A stretch of 64,000 nucleotides of DNA from Planctomycetota bacterium (GCA_029259635.1 JAJDEU010000056.1:1-64000), one strand, 5' to 3'; shown: positions 42,653 to 51,944, counted from the stretch's first letter. The notes: a model not told the origin generated them from the letters alone. Numbers and translations: made by a program.

Positions 42653-43822
42653 GTGAAACCGTATCGAGTTTGGGCAGACATTGATCTCGACGCCGTCGCT
42701 CACAATCTAGAGCTGATTCGCGAGCGTGCAGGTCGAGGTGTAGGCGTCATGTTGGTCGTCAAAGCGGATGCGTATGGACACGGCGCCGTCGCAATCTCCC
42801 ACCACGCAGTGCGTTGCGGTGTCGAAGCACTCGGAGTCGGTACCTGCTCGGAAGCGCTTGAGTTGCGTCAGGCCGGGATCACCGTTCCTATCCTGGTATT
42901 GGGAACGATTGTTGATGAGGAAGTGGCGATCGCGCTGGGACACAACGTCGAGCTGGGTTTGCACTCCACCGACCGCCAGCAGATGTTGCAGCGCGCAGCT
43001 CGCCGCATGGGTGTACGCGCACGTGTGCACTTGAATATCGATACGGGGATGGGACGCCTCGGTGTGCTCCCCGAGCGCGCGCTCGAGCTCCTGCGGCGCA
43101 TACAAGGCGCAAGCCATCTCGAGCTTGCAGGGGTGATGACACACATCACAGCGACCGATGGCGCTCTCGACCCTCAAACCGCAACGCAAGCCCATCGCTT
43201 CGAAGAAGTTCTGAAGAGAGCCCGTGAACAACGGCTCCTGTCCGGCGCGATCCACACTGCCAATTCGGCGTGCATCTTCACCGGGCTCCGCCCCATCTAT
43301 GACTTTGTGCGTCCGGGAATAAGCGCCTACGGGGTGCTTCCGAGCCACCTGCCCGGCGCAGAGCTCCTCCGACCCGCACTCGCTCTTCGAAGTCAGGTCA
43401 TTTTCCTCAAAGATGTTCAGCGGGGAGCGACCATCGGCTACGGCAGCACCTGGCAGGCCGAGCGCAACTCCCGCATCGCGACGCTCCCCGTCGGTTATGA
43501 CGATGGAGTGCCCTGGCAGCTCTCGAATCGCGGAAGGGTCCTCGTGCGATCCCATTCGGCAAAAATCGTCGGCCGCGTCACCATGGACTACACCACCATC
43601 GACGTCACCGACGTCGATGGCGTCAGCGTGGGCGATGTGGTCACGCTACTCGGCACCGACGGCGACAAGAGCATCACTGCGGCGGATATCGCCGCCGACG
43701 CCCAGACCATTCCCTACGAGATCACCTGTTCGGTCGGCAAGCGCGTGACGCGCGTCTACAGCTCCGACCCAATACCGACCACCGGTCAGCCGTCGCCGAT
43801 TGTTGAGGAACAGAGCTGCTGA
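42653..43822 (+). CDS. alr: Alanine racemase
   Basis: A 389-residue PLP enzyme that makes D-alanine for peptidoglycan. The GTG start gives MKPYRVWADIDLDAVAHNLE, the normal N-terminus. The PLP lysine is K37 in VVKADAYGHG, the second catalytic base is Tyr263 in TIGYGSTW, and GRVTMDYTTIDVTD is the conserved C-terminal block. All catalytic features are present. It stands at the head of a plus-strand run that continues to ruvX. Confidence 0.96.
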   Translation: MKPYRVWADIDLDAVAHNLELIRERAGRGVGVMLVVKADAYGHGAVAISHHAVRCGVEALGVGTCSEALELRQAGITVPILVLGTIVDEEVAIALGHNVELGLHSTDRQQMLQRAARRMGVRARVHLNIDTGMGRLGVLPERALELLRRIQGASHLELAGVMTHITATDGALDPQTATQAHRFEEVLKRAREQRLLSGAIHTANSACIFTGLRPIYDFVRPGISAYGVLPSHLPGAELLRPALALRSQVIFLKDVQRGATIGYGSTWQAERNSRIATLPVGYDDGVPWQLSNRGRVLVRSHSAKIVGRVTMDYTTIDVTDVDGVSVGDVVTLLGTDGDKSITAADIAADAQTIPYEITCSVGKRVTRVYSSDPIPTTGQPSPIVEEQSC

Positions 43823-43852
43823 AGGGGCTTCCCCGAGGCCACACCATTACTC

Positions 43853-46800
43853 ATGAATCGCCTCCGGAGAAACTTCATTCGGGCCTCCTACGCGGCCTCG
43901 TGGGTCACGGTCGGCTTGGTGATCGCCTGCGCCATGCTCGACAGCTCGGGCTGGATCGCGGACTCCATTCGCGGACGCGTGACGCGCGCCCTACCGGGCC
44001 TCGATGTAAAAATCGGCGTGGCCCACGTCCTCTGGTTTCGGCCGGGCATTGTTCTTGAGGACGTCAGCCTTCGAGCGGACGAAGGGCACCTCGAGTTCGA
44101 CACGATCGAGATTCGCCTTGCGCCCGCAACGGGATTGGCCGCGCTCGTCGATGAAATCGAGATCCGAGGCGGAGAAGCTCGCATTACGGATGAGCTCACG
44201 CGGGCCATTCGCGAAGTCTTCGAGAACCGTGAGCGAACCAAACAGGAGCCGGACGATGAAGAGTCCGAATCGACGGCGCTGCCCACGATCACGCTCACGG
44301 AGTTCGACGTGGACCTCGTGCTGCCGAGCGAGAGCGCTGTGCCGATCGGCAGCGTCGATCTGAAGCTGGAAGAAGACGGCGATGAACAGCGTCTCTCCGG
44401 TCGGTTGCTCCCCCACCTCGCCGGATCGACACCCGATGCCGCCGTTCACATCGGCGGTTCGCTGCGAGGCGATCACCTCAGCGTTCGCGCGAGCGCGCGT
44501 CAGCTCCCGGTCGATACGGCGAAGATTCCGAAAGCGCTGCTGCCCTCGGCGCCGGTGTTCGAACGGGGCACCGCACTACTCTCGCTCGCCTTTGAGGGAA
44601 AAATCGATCTATCCGTCGAGACGAACCCCCATCTCGAAGGCCGATTGGAGCTGGAGAACGGCAAGGTCGAGCTCTCCTTGGCCGAAGAGCCTGTGCGCGA
44701 AGTCAACGCGCGCGTCGACCTCACCTGGTCGCCGGAAAAGACCGACGGGCTGTGGAGTAAGCGCGCCTGGAGAGGGTTAGCGCGCGTGAACGCGTCGTGG
44801 GACGAAACCGACATGGAAGTCCTCGGGCGCGTGGGCAACAACGCGGGACCCTACGGGCTCAAAGCCTGGGGCGCGATTCCGGAGTTTCCGCTCGGTGGTG
44901 AAGCTACCGGGCACGCTTCTCTAGGTCCGGACCTCGACGAAATCATGCAGGGCTACGGCCTGACCGGCGAAGCGAGCGTCAACGTCGGTGTCCAGCTGCC
45001 GGTCTTTCGACCGGTGGCCACCATCGCCGAAAAAACTCAATTCCTATTCGAGGTTCACCCGCGACCCTCCGCGGGTTTTCGCTTCAACGGTTTCTTGGAC
45101 GAAGCCGGCGTTCGCCAGGGGATTCCGTTGCCCGCCAACAACATCGGCGGGCATGTCGTCTTCTCTCTGGCGGTCGCCCACGAGCGTCCCACCCGCTTGG
45201 GCTTCGTGGGTTTAAATGCCGACGTGCCGGCAGGTCGGGCGGAGTTCGATGGCCTCGTCTGGTCTCCGGCTCCCGAGCTCGGTCCGGACGCCCCCGCCGA
45301 GTATCGACTGGAGCTCTGGGTCCCTTCGCTCGCCATCGATCAGGATCTGCGAGAGGCGCTCTCCAAGATGTCTGTGACGAGCTCGATCTGGGACGAGTAC
45401 GGACCGGCGGGAGGAGGCGAGCTCTCCAGCCGCTGGCGCTTCGACTCCACCGCCGAAACGAACGGCATGACCGCCTGGGCTCAGGTCGACTTCGAAGCGG
45501 AAGAGATGCGCTGGAAGTCGATCCCCCTTCCGCTGCACGATGTCGCTGGCCAACTCTCGTTCCGCTGGGGAGCTCGCGGTATCGAAGTCCTCGACTCTTC
45601 ACCGAAGGCGAGCTGGCGAGCTTTTGGAATGGGCCTCGCCGCCACCGGCCAGCTCGCGACCGGTGCCGCGATGCGGACACGCATCGAGTATCGAATGGAA
45701 GCTCCAGATCGAGACTCCATGACCTGGGCGCAGGTTCCGCAATTCGGAACTCACCTTCACGACGTGCAGTTAACGAATCTGGCCCTGCGCGGCGCCGACT
45801 TCGATGTCCTCGTCGATGTCTTCCCCGTGCTTGGGGACATCGCCGAGTCCATCGGCTTGGAGGGAACAGCGGACGTTCGCTACGTGGGAAGTGCGCACGG
45901 ACCGGGCGATCCCTATCGCTTCGACATCGAAGTCGATCCCGCCGGCATCGGAGTGACGCCCACCAACTTCCCGATCCCCTTCCATGAGCTGCGCGGGCGC
46001 TTCTTGATCTCCGGAATCCGGCCGTTTACCGCGGACACGGAGAGCTCGGTGGAATACGCGCTCTCCATGCGCGGTGCGCTCGCCGCGACCGCGAAGGAGG
46101 ACTTCGTCGTCAGCGCCGTCCCGCGCTTTGTCAGCCAAGAGCCTTTCTCTCTGCGTCTGCTCTGTGCCGGCGTGGACCCGAGCAACAAGGAGCTGATTCG
46201 AGCCTTTAAGACCGCGCTCAATGTCGATAACGACGACCCCGGAAGCACGGACTCCGCCACGCTCGGGGGCAAGTACGACGGGCTGGTCGAGATTGACTTT
46301 CCCGATGAGTCCGTTGGGCCGCCGACCGTTGCGGCCCGAGTCGAGTTTCGAAACAACTCGCTCTCGGCGGGCAGTTTCCAACTCGATGACATGACCGGGA
46401 CTGCGGTCCTGGAAGGGGCGGTCCTCCGGGGCGATAGAATTCGAGCGCGGCTCGCGGAGAGCCCGGTCGAGCTCGTCGACTTCCGGTTGGTGCCGCGAGG
46501 CAACCTGGAGGAGCTCAGCGAGCCGGACCGAATGCTCTCCGATCCGAGCTTCTTGGTGACGGAAGACGGACTGATCATTCAATCCGGACTGCGCGCGCGC
46601 GACTTCGCGCTCAGCGAACAAAACCTCGCGCTATTCTTGGATCCCGAGACCGTCGAATCCCTGCTCGACGACGCCAAGCTACGCGGACGCATCGACTTCG
46701 AAGACACGCGGCTCGTGCTTGTCCCCGACGGTAAGGATGGGTTGAAGCTCGGGATGCACGGGGTCGTTGTTCCGCACAACCTCATCGTAAAGGCCGGGTT

Positions 46801-47659
46801 GCCGATTCAGATTTCATCGGGGCAAGTCGAGATCGACGAGCTTCGTATCGAAGAGGGTCGAACGAGAGCCCGCTTCCGCGTCACGGACCTGTTCGGACTC
46901 ATCGCTGGCCGGCAGATCGAAAAGATCGCGATGCTGGCGACCTTGCACGGGAGCCAGCTCTCGATCGACAACCTGGCCGGCTTATTGGAAGGCGGCTCCA
47001 TCACTTCGCTGGGCGACACCAACGGTGGACCCGCATTAACGGTGGACCTTCAAGAGCCGCACGACTTCAGCGCGGCTGTGGAGATTGGCGCCGGCCAGCG
47101 GGTCGACGCCAACGGCTTGCTGCGGGGACTCTTCGAGACTTCGATCACCGACAAGGGCAAGACCTCGGGCTGGTTGCGCCTCGCCGGGCGTCCGGACGAC
47201 GTGCTCGGGTTGCGCGGCAGCGGCGCGATCGAAGTGCGCGAAGCTCAGCTCTGGTCCATCCCAGTGATTCGATCCCTCTTCGGTCAGCTCGGCTTCGACA
47301 GCACAGCTCAGTTCGACCAAATGGAGACCAAGCTCCGCCTGCAAGACGGAGTGCTCACCATGAACGAGATGGACGTCCGCAGTCCGATTCTGCACGTCGT
47401 CGGCCAGGGAACGATCGACTTCGACGGACGGCTGCACCACGACCTCGAGATCAAGTACACGCTGATCAACGCGCTCGGCCCGTTCAAAGTGCTGCTCTAT
47501 TGGATTCAGAACAGCATCTTGCGCGTGGCCATTCGCGGCACGATGTGGCGGCCGGAAGTCGTCCTCCGAAATGGCATTCGCGATCTCTTCAGCGGCGAAC
47601 CCGAGGACCACCCCTCGCTCCCGCTGCCCGGCTTCTCGCGACTACCGACGCGCTTCTAG
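43853..47659 (+). CDS. Giant AsmA-like periplasmic protein
   Basis: A 1268-residue protein with one N-terminal signal anchor (about 12-30) followed by an extended periplasmic part. The opening ALPGLDVKIGVAHVLWFRPGIVLEDVSLR is the AsmA-type start, and the C-terminal 250 residues (VEIDELRIEEGRTRARFRV; RGSGAIEVREAQLWSIPVIRSLF; LHHDLEIKYTLINALGPF) resemble AsmA_2/DUF3971 regions. Proteins of this group (YhdP, TamB) form long beta grooves thought to carry phospholipids to the outer membrane. The length equals that of YhdP-size members. It stands 30 bases after alr. Confidence 0.85.
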   Translation: MNRLRRNFIRASYAASWVTVGLVIACAMLDSSGWIADSIRGRVTRALPGLDVKIGVAHVLWFRPGIVLEDVSLRADEGHLEFDTIEIRLAPATGLAALVDEIEIRGGEARITDELTRAIREVFENRERTKQEPDDEESESTALPTITLTEFDVDLVLPSESAVPIGSVDLKLEEDGDEQRLSGRLLPHLAGSTPDAAVHIGGSLRGDHLSVRASARQLPVDTAKIPKALLPSAPVFERGTALLSLAFEGKIDLSVETNPHLEGRLELENGKVELSLAEEPVREVNARVDLTWSPEKTDGLWSKRAWRGLARVNASWDETDMEVLGRVGNNAGPYGLKAWGAIPEFPLGGEATGHASLGPDLDEIMQGYGLTGEASVNVGVQLPVFRPVATIAEKTQFLFEVHPRPSAGFRFNGFLDEAGVRQGIPLPANNIGGHVVFSLAVAHERPTRLGFVGLNADVPAGRAEFDGLVWSPAPELGPDAPAEYRLELWVPSLAIDQDLREALSKMSVTSSIWDEYGPAGGGELSSRWRFDSTAETNGMTAWAQVDFEAEEMRWKSIPLPLHDVAGQLSFRWGARGIEVLDSSPKASWRAFGMGLAATGQLATGAAMRTRIEYRMEAPDRDSMTWAQVPQFGTHLHDVQLTNLALRGADFDVLVDVFPVLGDIAESIGLEGTADVRYVGSAHGPGDPYRFDIEVDPAGIGVTPTNFPIPFHELRGRFLISGIRPFTADTESSVEYALSMRGALAATAKEDFVVSAVPRFVSQEPFSLRLLCAGVDPSNKELIRAFKTALNVDNDDPGSTDSATLGGKYDGLVEIDFPDESVGPPTVAARVEFRNNSLSAGSFQLDDMTGTAVLEGAVLRGDRIRARLAESPVELVDFRLVPRGNLEELSEPDRMLSDPSFLVTEDGLIIQSGLRARDFALSEQNLALFLDPETVESLLDDAKLRGRIDFEDTRLVLVPDGKDGLKLGMHGVVVPHNLIVKAGLPIQISSGQVEIDELRIEEGRTRARFRVTDLFGLIAGRQIEKIAMLATLHGSQLSIDNLAGLLEGGSITSLGDTNGGPALTVDLQEPHDFSAAVEIGAGQRVDANGLLRGLFETSITDKGKTSGWLRLAGRPDDVLGLRGSGAIEVREAQLWSIPVIRSLFGQLGFDSTAQFDQMETKLRLQDGVLTMNEMDVRSPILHVVGQGTIDFDGRLHHDLEIKYTLINALGPFKVLLYWIQNSILRVAIRGTMWRPEVVLRNGIRDLFSGEPEDHPSLPLPGFSRLPTRF

Positions 47660-47684
47660 CGCAGAGCGCTGTAGACTCTGGCGC

Positions 47685-48761
47685 ATGTCGAATCCGGACC
47701 TTTTTGCCGTGATCATGGCCGGTGGCTCCGGCACTCGTTTCTGGCCGGCCAGCCGCAACGCGCGCCCCAAGCAGTTTTTGCCGATCTCTGGAGAGAGCTC
47801 GATGATCGCCGAGACCTACGCGCGCATCGCGCCGATCGTCCCCGCGGATCGAGTGCTCGTTGTCACTGCCGGATCCCAGGCTGAGCTCGTGCGGGAAGCC
47901 CTGCCGGAGCTGCCCAGCGAGAACATTCTGTGCGAGCCCGTCGCGCGGAACACCGCCCCCTGCGTCGCCTGGGCCGCCGCCGAAATCGAAAAGCGCTCAC
48001 CCGACTCGGTCCAGGTCGTCCTGCCCGCCGATCACGTCATTCAGCCAGCCGCGGCTTTTCAGGCGACGGTGTTAGCTGCAGCGGAGGAAGCGGTCGCCGA
48101 AGACGTGCTCCTCACGCTCGGTGTACTGCCCGATTCTCCGCACACCGGCTACGGCTATATCGAGACGAGCGGCAAGCTCCGTCAGCGCAGCAACATCGAC
48201 GTCTTCGCGGTGAGTCGCTTCGTCGAGAAGCCCGACCTCCAGCGCGCACAGGAGTTTCTCGCGAAGGGCGGTTTCTACTGGAATGCCGGCATCTTCGTCT
48301 GGAGCACCGCCTCCATTCGAGCCGCCGTTGAGAAGCACGTGCCGGAGCTACACGCCGGGCTGGAGAAGCTCACGAAAGGCGCGGCCATCGAGGACATCTA
48401 CGCGACGCTGCCCGCCGAGCCGATCGACGTGGCGGTGATGGAGCGCGCGAACAACGTGCGCATGCTGCCGATCGACTACGTCTGGAACGACGTCGGCTCG
48501 TGGGCTGCGCTCCCCGACGTGCACGAGCTGGACTCGGCGGGAAACTGCGAGCTCACCTCGGACGGCGCAAAAATCCTGGCGACGGACACGAAGAACTGCA
48601 TCAGCTACGCGGAAGACGGCCGCTTGATCGCTCTCGTCGGTGTCGAAGACCTGATCGTCGTCCAGACCAAAGACGCCACGCTCGTACTTCCGCGCGATCG
48701 CGCCCAAGAAGTCAAAGGCATCGTCGAGCGGCTCAAAAAAGAAGCGCCCGACTTTCTCTAG
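47685..48761 (+). CDS. manC: Mannose-1-phosphate guanylyltransferase
   Basis: A 358-residue nucleotidyltransferase that makes GDP-mannose. VIMAGGSGTRFWPASR with RPKQFL is the GTP-binding signature, NTAPCVAWAA and LPADHVI are family blocks, and FVEKPDLQRAQEFL with GFYWNAGIFVW is the sugar site. It lacks the C-terminal phosphomannose isomerase domain of bifunctional enzymes. Product use in glycolipid or polysaccharide fits the GT2 and GT-C genes nearby. The start is the ATG at 47685, 25 bases after the AsmA-like stop. Confidence 0.92.
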   Translation: MSNPDLFAVIMAGGSGTRFWPASRNARPKQFLPISGESSMIAETYARIAPIVPADRVLVVTAGSQAELVREALPELPSENILCEPVARNTAPCVAWAAAEIEKRSPDSVQVVLPADHVIQPAAAFQATVLAAAEEAVAEDVLLTLGVLPDSPHTGYGYIETSGKLRQRSNIDVFAVSRFVEKPDLQRAQEFLAKGGFYWNAGIFVWSTASIRAAVEKHVPELHAGLEKLTKGAAIEDIYATLPAEPIDVAVMERANNVRMLPIDYVWNDVGSWAALPDVHELDSAGNCELTSDGAKILATDTKNCISYAEDGRLIALVGVEDLIVVQTKDATLVLPRDRAQEVKGIVERLKKEAPDFL

Positions 48762-48767
48762 CGGTCC

Positions 48768-49199
48768 ATGGCCTCCGTCCTCGCCATCGACCACGGCACG
48801 AAGAAGACCGGCTTCGCCGTGGCCGATCCACTGCGCTTCGCCGTTCATCCGATTGAGCAAGTCACCCTACCCGGCGAGAGCGACGAGTTGCTCGCCTTCA
48901 TCGACGGGCTCATGAAAGAGCGCGACGTCGACACCTTTCTCATCGGCCTTCCGTTCAACATGGACGGCACCGAAGGCGGACGGGCGGGTGACGTTCGCAC
49001 CTTCGCCGACCGTCTGCACAAGCGCTTTCCGAAAGTCGAAGTGCTCTTCTGGGACGAGCGCCTCACGACGAAAGCGGCGGAAGACCTGCTTCGCAACGAG
49101 GGCTACACGGGCCGCCAGGCGAAGGACGTCAAGGACAGTTGGAGCGCGCTCGTGTTGCTCCGCGACTGGATCGAGTCCGGCGAACCGCGGAATCCGTAG
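48768..49199 (+). CDS. ruvX: Holliday-junction-resolvase-like protein RuvX (YqgF)
   Basis: A 143-residue RNase H-fold protein. LAIDHGTKKTGFAVAD has the catalytic Asp but reads DHG where DxGxxRxG is usual, so the Arg is replaced by Lys. GLPFNMDGTEG and WDERLTTKAAE are further conserved blocks, and DSWSALVLLRDWI contains the terminal Asp. The family trims 16S rRNA precursor ends in E. coli. It follows manC by six bases. Confidence 0.9.
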   Translation: MASVLAIDHGTKKTGFAVADPLRFAVHPIEQVTLPGESDELLAFIDGLMKERDVDTFLIGLPFNMDGTEGGRAGDVRTFADRLHKRFPKVEVLFWDERLTTKAAEDLLRNEGYTGRQAKDVKDSWSALVLLRDWIESGEPRNP

Positions 49200-49243
49200 T
49201 AGCGAGAGCCGAGCCGGTCTCAAATCCCCGCGCGCCGCATTGA

Positions 49244-50119
49244 CTAGAAGTTGATCTTGGCTTCGAGCCAGTCGCGGATTTCGTCTCGCAGAGTTTCGCG
49301 TCCCGACTCGTGCAAGAGGTCGTGCTGCATTCCGTCGACGACGCGCACTTCGATATTGCCGCCCGCGAGAGCTTGGCTATCGGACGGACTTGCCAGTGAA
49401 TCGTCGGCGCCGTGCAGGATGAGCACCGGAACGGAGATCTCGCTCGCGCGCGCTCGAACGTTTTCGGCGGCTTGAAGCGCGACTTCGCCGGCTCGGAAGG
49501 TGATCACGTCGTGCACTTTCGAGTCCGCGCGGAGAGCGGCCTGCTCGCCGGCATCGCTCGTCAGTTTCTCGGGAGTAAAGCCGATCTTGCCGGGACTCTC
49601 GGGTCCGACCTTTTTGAACATGCCCGCGAGTCCGCCCTTCTTGACCGGTAGGTCGAAGGCCGGACGGAGAATCGGCGAGAGCACCACGGCGCCGAGCACG
49701 CGGCCCGGATTCTCGATCAGGTAGTTGAGCACGTGCAGACCGCCAAGGCCTTGACCGACGAGGCCGAGCGGAATGCCGGGAGCGAAGATGGTCAGGTGAT
49801 CCTGCGAATCGTTGAGGTCGCGCACGATCTCGGGGCTGCCCGCGCAGTGGCCTCGCGTTCCCTCTGAAGTGCCGTGGCCGCGCAGGTCGGGGAGGCTGAC
49901 CGCCCAACCGCTCTTCGACATGAACTCGGCGAACTCTTCGTAGCGACCGCCGTGATCGCCGGCGTCGTGAACCACCGTGATTCCGCCACGGGGCTCGCCT
50001 TCTTCGGCGATCTCGAGCACGTGCAGGAGGAACATTCCGCCAGCCGTGTGGGAGAGCCCGGCTCCGACGGTTCCGTCGGGATTGGATTCGCGAAGTTCGA
50101 GATTGGTGTCAGATCGCAT
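49244..50119 (-). CDS. Alpha/beta-hydrolase (monoacylglycerol-lipase-like) lacking the nucleophile Ser
   Basis: A 291-residue serine-hydrolase-fold protein from the ATG at 50119; a longer frame would reach to 50236 and collide with the rnpB promoter. VVHDAGDHGGRY (oxyanion loop), LPDLRGHGTSEGTRGH and GAVVLSPIL match lysophospholipase/MGL relatives. The nucleophile elbow reads GQGLGG where GHSMGG is expected, so Gly124 replaces Ser. The acid (Asp240) and His (His266) are present. The lost nucleophile suggests a pseudoenzyme or a changed mechanism. The cap region (about 150-215) is retained. Confidence 0.85.
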   Translation of the reverse strand: MRSDTNLELRESNPDGTVGAGLSHTAGGMFLLHVLEIAEEGEPRGGITVVHDAGDHGGRYEEFAEFMSKSGWAVSLPDLRGHGTSEGTRGHCAGSPEIVRDLNDSQDHLTIFAPGIPLGLVGQGLGGLHVLNYLIENPGRVLGAVVLSPILRPAFDLPVKKGGLAGMFKKVGPESPGKIGFTPEKLTSDAGEQAALRADSKVHDVITFRAGEVALQAAENVRARASEISVPVLILHGADDSLASPSDSQALAGGNIEVRVVDGMQHDLLHESGRETLRDEIRDWLEAKINF

Positions 50120-50227
50120 GGCTCGGTCGGGTTCTCGGAGGTGGCGGGGCCGCGCTTGCGGAGGACTCCGCGGAAGGGCGAGCCAGAATACAGCCCCGAT
50201 CGCGTCCGGCGACAAAGCGGGTGGAAT

Positions 50228-50258
50228 TTGAGACACCGGCCGCGATCCGCGCTATAAG
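50228..50258 (+). promoter_or_regulatory. Promoter of rnpB
   Basis: TTGAGA (50228-50233) and TATAAG (50253-50258), 19 bases apart, stand with the -10 ending six bases before the mature 5' end of RNase P RNA at 50265, as expected for a stable RNA. The spacing is slightly long; taking the -10 as CTATAA gives 18. Confidence 0.6.
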
Positions 50259-50264
50259 TGGGCC

Positions 50265-50641
50265 GTGCGAGAGGTCTGGGTGATCGCTCCGGAGCTTCGG
50301 CTGCGGGGAGGAAAGTCCGGGCTCCACGGGCCAGGGTGGTTGCTAACGGCAACCGGTTGTGAAACTAGGGAAAGTGCCACAGAGAATAGACCGCCTACGT
50401 TCGGAGCTTGCTCCGAGCCGGCAAGGGTGAAACGGTGCGGTAAGAGCGCACCGCGGTTCCTGGTGACAGGGCCGGCACGGTAAACCCCACCCGGAGAAAG
50501 ACCAAATAGAGGAGCATTCAGGCGATGGCCCGCGCCGCTCCCGGGTAGGTCGTTCGAGGTCGGATGCGAATTCGATCCCAGAGAAATGGTCATCACCCCC
50601 TTGCGGGGGCCACAGAACCCGGCTTATAGGGCCTCTCGCAC
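50265..50641 (+). ncRNA. rnpB: RNase P RNA, class A
   Basis: About 377 bases. The 5' end (GTGCGAGAGG) pairs with the 3' end (CCTCTCGCAC) as helix P1. Conserved blocks are GAGGAAAGTCCGGGCTCC (50308-50325), AGGGTGAAACGGTGCGGTAA, GTAAACCCCACC near 50480 with the following AGACCAAATAGAGG, and near the 3' end ACAGAACCCGGCTTATAG (50612-50629). The order and the P15-P16 region fit bacterial class A. It is the catalytic RNA that trims tRNA 5' leaders. Confidence 0.96.
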
Positions 50642-50688
50642 ACCTCTCTCCTCCCCAACTCCCTGGTGGGGCGAGAACCTCCTGACCC

Positions 50689-50711
50689 GGAAGCCGCACC
50701 CCGCGGCTTCC
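50689..50711 (+). terminator. Terminator-like hairpin downstream of rnpB
   Basis: GGAAGCCGC (50689-50697) and GCGGCTTCC (50703-50711) form a perfect nine-pair GC-rich stem with a five-base loop, followed by GTCGTTTG. It stands 47 bases after the RNA 3' end. The T-run is short. Confidence 0.65.
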
Positions 50712-50775
50712 GTCGTTTGAGCACCCGTGAAGCGAATACCCCCTTCGCCCCCAGCGGACCACGAGACCCGAACCA

Positions 50776-50817
50776 CAAGATCCTGTATGTAAAGGATCCA
50801 CAGTCCCCAGGATCTTG
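50776..50817. repeat. Inverted repeat in the rnpB-Nudix spacer
   Basis: CAAGATCCTG (50776-50785) and CAGGATCTTG (50808-50817) are perfect ten-base inverted repeats around a 22-base centre that holds another GGATCC. It could be a hairpin, a regulator site or a recombination site for an element next to the stable RNA gene. No integrase is present. Confidence 0.4.
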
Positions 50818-50993
50818 ACAGATTTAGAGACGCCTGCATAATTCAACGACGTCCTCACGGTGCGGATTCCGCTGATCAGCGCTGATCAAAAGGCTCCAAA
50901 CCCGCCTTACCGCCCCATTCCCTTCCACCAAGGGGAAGAGGCGCCCGGAGCCCACCAGCTCCACTCGCACCGTCACTCTTCCAGACCAGCGCT

Positions 50994-51695
50994 ATGGAAT
51001 TCGTCTTTGTTGTCCCCCGGGGGGAGCTCTTTCCCGACTGCTATCCGCACGGGATCATCGCCATCGGCTCCGCCGCGGAAGCCACGGAGTACGCGGTCAA
51101 CTTCGAGACCGTCGTGCGCGAGCGCGGCTTCTTCGTCGAGCGCGACTACGCCGAGCGCAACCCATTGTGGAAGCAAGTCATTCCCTACACCGTCGTCACC
51201 CGCGGCGATGAAGTCCTGCTCCTGCGTCGCCTCGCCGGCGGCGGAGACGCGCGCCTTCACGACAAACTCTCCATCGGGGTCGGCGGGCACATCAATCCCG
51301 AAGACTTGGAAATCGAGAGCGCGGGAATCGACGGATTCGATCCTGTCAATGGGACGAATTCCCAAACTCGACCCGATCCTGTCGCCGCCGGTTCCAAACG
51401 TGAGATCGACGAAGAGCTTGAGATTGAAGGTAAGTACACCGTCCGAACTGTGGGAATCCTTAACGATGAAACCAACCCAGTTGGCGCAGTTCACGTAGGA
51501 TGGCTCCAAGTTCTCGAACTCGAAACGTCTGGCAACGCTCGAATTCGTGAACACGATATTCTCGAAGGCGAATTCGTCTCGCGCAACCACCTCAGCTCCC
51601 TCCTCGCGGATGGAGCTAATTTTGAAACATGGTCTCGGCTTCTCGTGGAGCGCTTGACCGATATTCTTCCACAACCCCTTTCCGCTGTTTCTTGA
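50994..51695 (+). CDS. Nudix-fold hydrolase-like protein
   Basis: A 233-residue protein. The N-terminal FVFVVPRGELFPDCYPHGII resembles a known Nudix subgroup. After VIPYTVVTRGDEVLLLRRLAG comes GVGGHINPED and, beyond an insertion of about 30 residues (SAGIDGFDPVNGTNSQTR), KREIDEELEIEG, which gives the REx2EExxG core of the Nudix box. The insertion separates the first Gly from this helix more than usual. It likely hydrolyses a nucleoside diphosphate derivative; the substrate is unknown. It is followed by a small Sm-like gene. Confidence 0.75.
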   Translation: MEFVFVVPRGELFPDCYPHGIIAIGSAAEATEYAVNFETVVRERGFFVERDYAERNPLWKQVIPYTVVTRGDEVLLLRRLAGGGDARLHDKLSIGVGGHINPEDLEIESAGIDGFDPVNGTNSQTRPDPVAAGSKREIDEELEIEGKYTVRTVGILNDETNPVGAVHVGWLQVLELETSGNARIREHDILEGEFVSRNHLSSLLADGANFETWSRLLVERLTDILPQPLSAVS

Positions 51696-51716
51696 CTTCC
51701 CATGGGACCTACGACG

Positions 51717-51944
51717 ATGAGCACGACGAGCAAAAAAGGCCGCGAACTCGACGAGGACAAGATCTATGACTTGCTTCTCGGAATGCGCACTGCTGACGTC
51801 ATGACCGTCCACTTCAAGGATGGACGCGTTATCCGCGGTGCCTTGATCTTCAATCAATACAAGGGGACCGGCCGTTTGATCAACATCGAGAAAGAAGTCA
51901 GTATCGACTTCGACATTGACGAAGTTCGCGACCTGCGCTCCTAA
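51717..51944 (+). CDS. Small Sm-like beta-barrel protein
   Basis: A 75-residue protein; an ATG at 51702 would add five residues and no ribosome-binding site decides between them. After a charged helix (GRELDEDKIYDLLLGMR) comes DVMTVHFKDGRVIRGALIF, NQYKGTGRLINIEKEV and SIDFDIDEVRDLRS, a five-strand pattern with DGR-x-IxG as in the Sm1 motif of Sm/Lsm proteins. The Hfq Sm2 motif (Y/F-KHA) is absent. It could be an RNA-binding or protein-binding barrel. It sits six or 21 bases after the Nudix gene and before a strong terminator. Confidence 0.65.
   Translation: MSTTSKKGRELDEDKIYDLLLGMRTADVMTVHFKDGRVIRGALIFNQYKGTGRLINIEKEVSIDFDIDEVRDLRS

Larger units (their letters stand above)
50642..50993. other. 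Spacer after rnpB
   Basis: This 352-base stretch between rnpB and the Nudix gene contains the rnpB terminator hairpin (50689-50711), an inverted repeat at 50776-50817 and a pyrimidine-rich leader. Open frames crossing it on the minus strand are antisense to rnpB and are not credible genes. No tRNA was recognised. Confidence 0.45.

Noticed and set aside
42349..42681. Minus-strand frame of 110 codons between the histone-like gene and alr
   Set aside because: It overlaps both neighbours' starts, has no recognisable domain and occupies the promoter region.
50343..50858. Minus-strand frame of 171 codons across rnpB
   Set aside because: It is antisense to the catalytic RNA, whose conserved blocks and P1 pairing explain the sequence.
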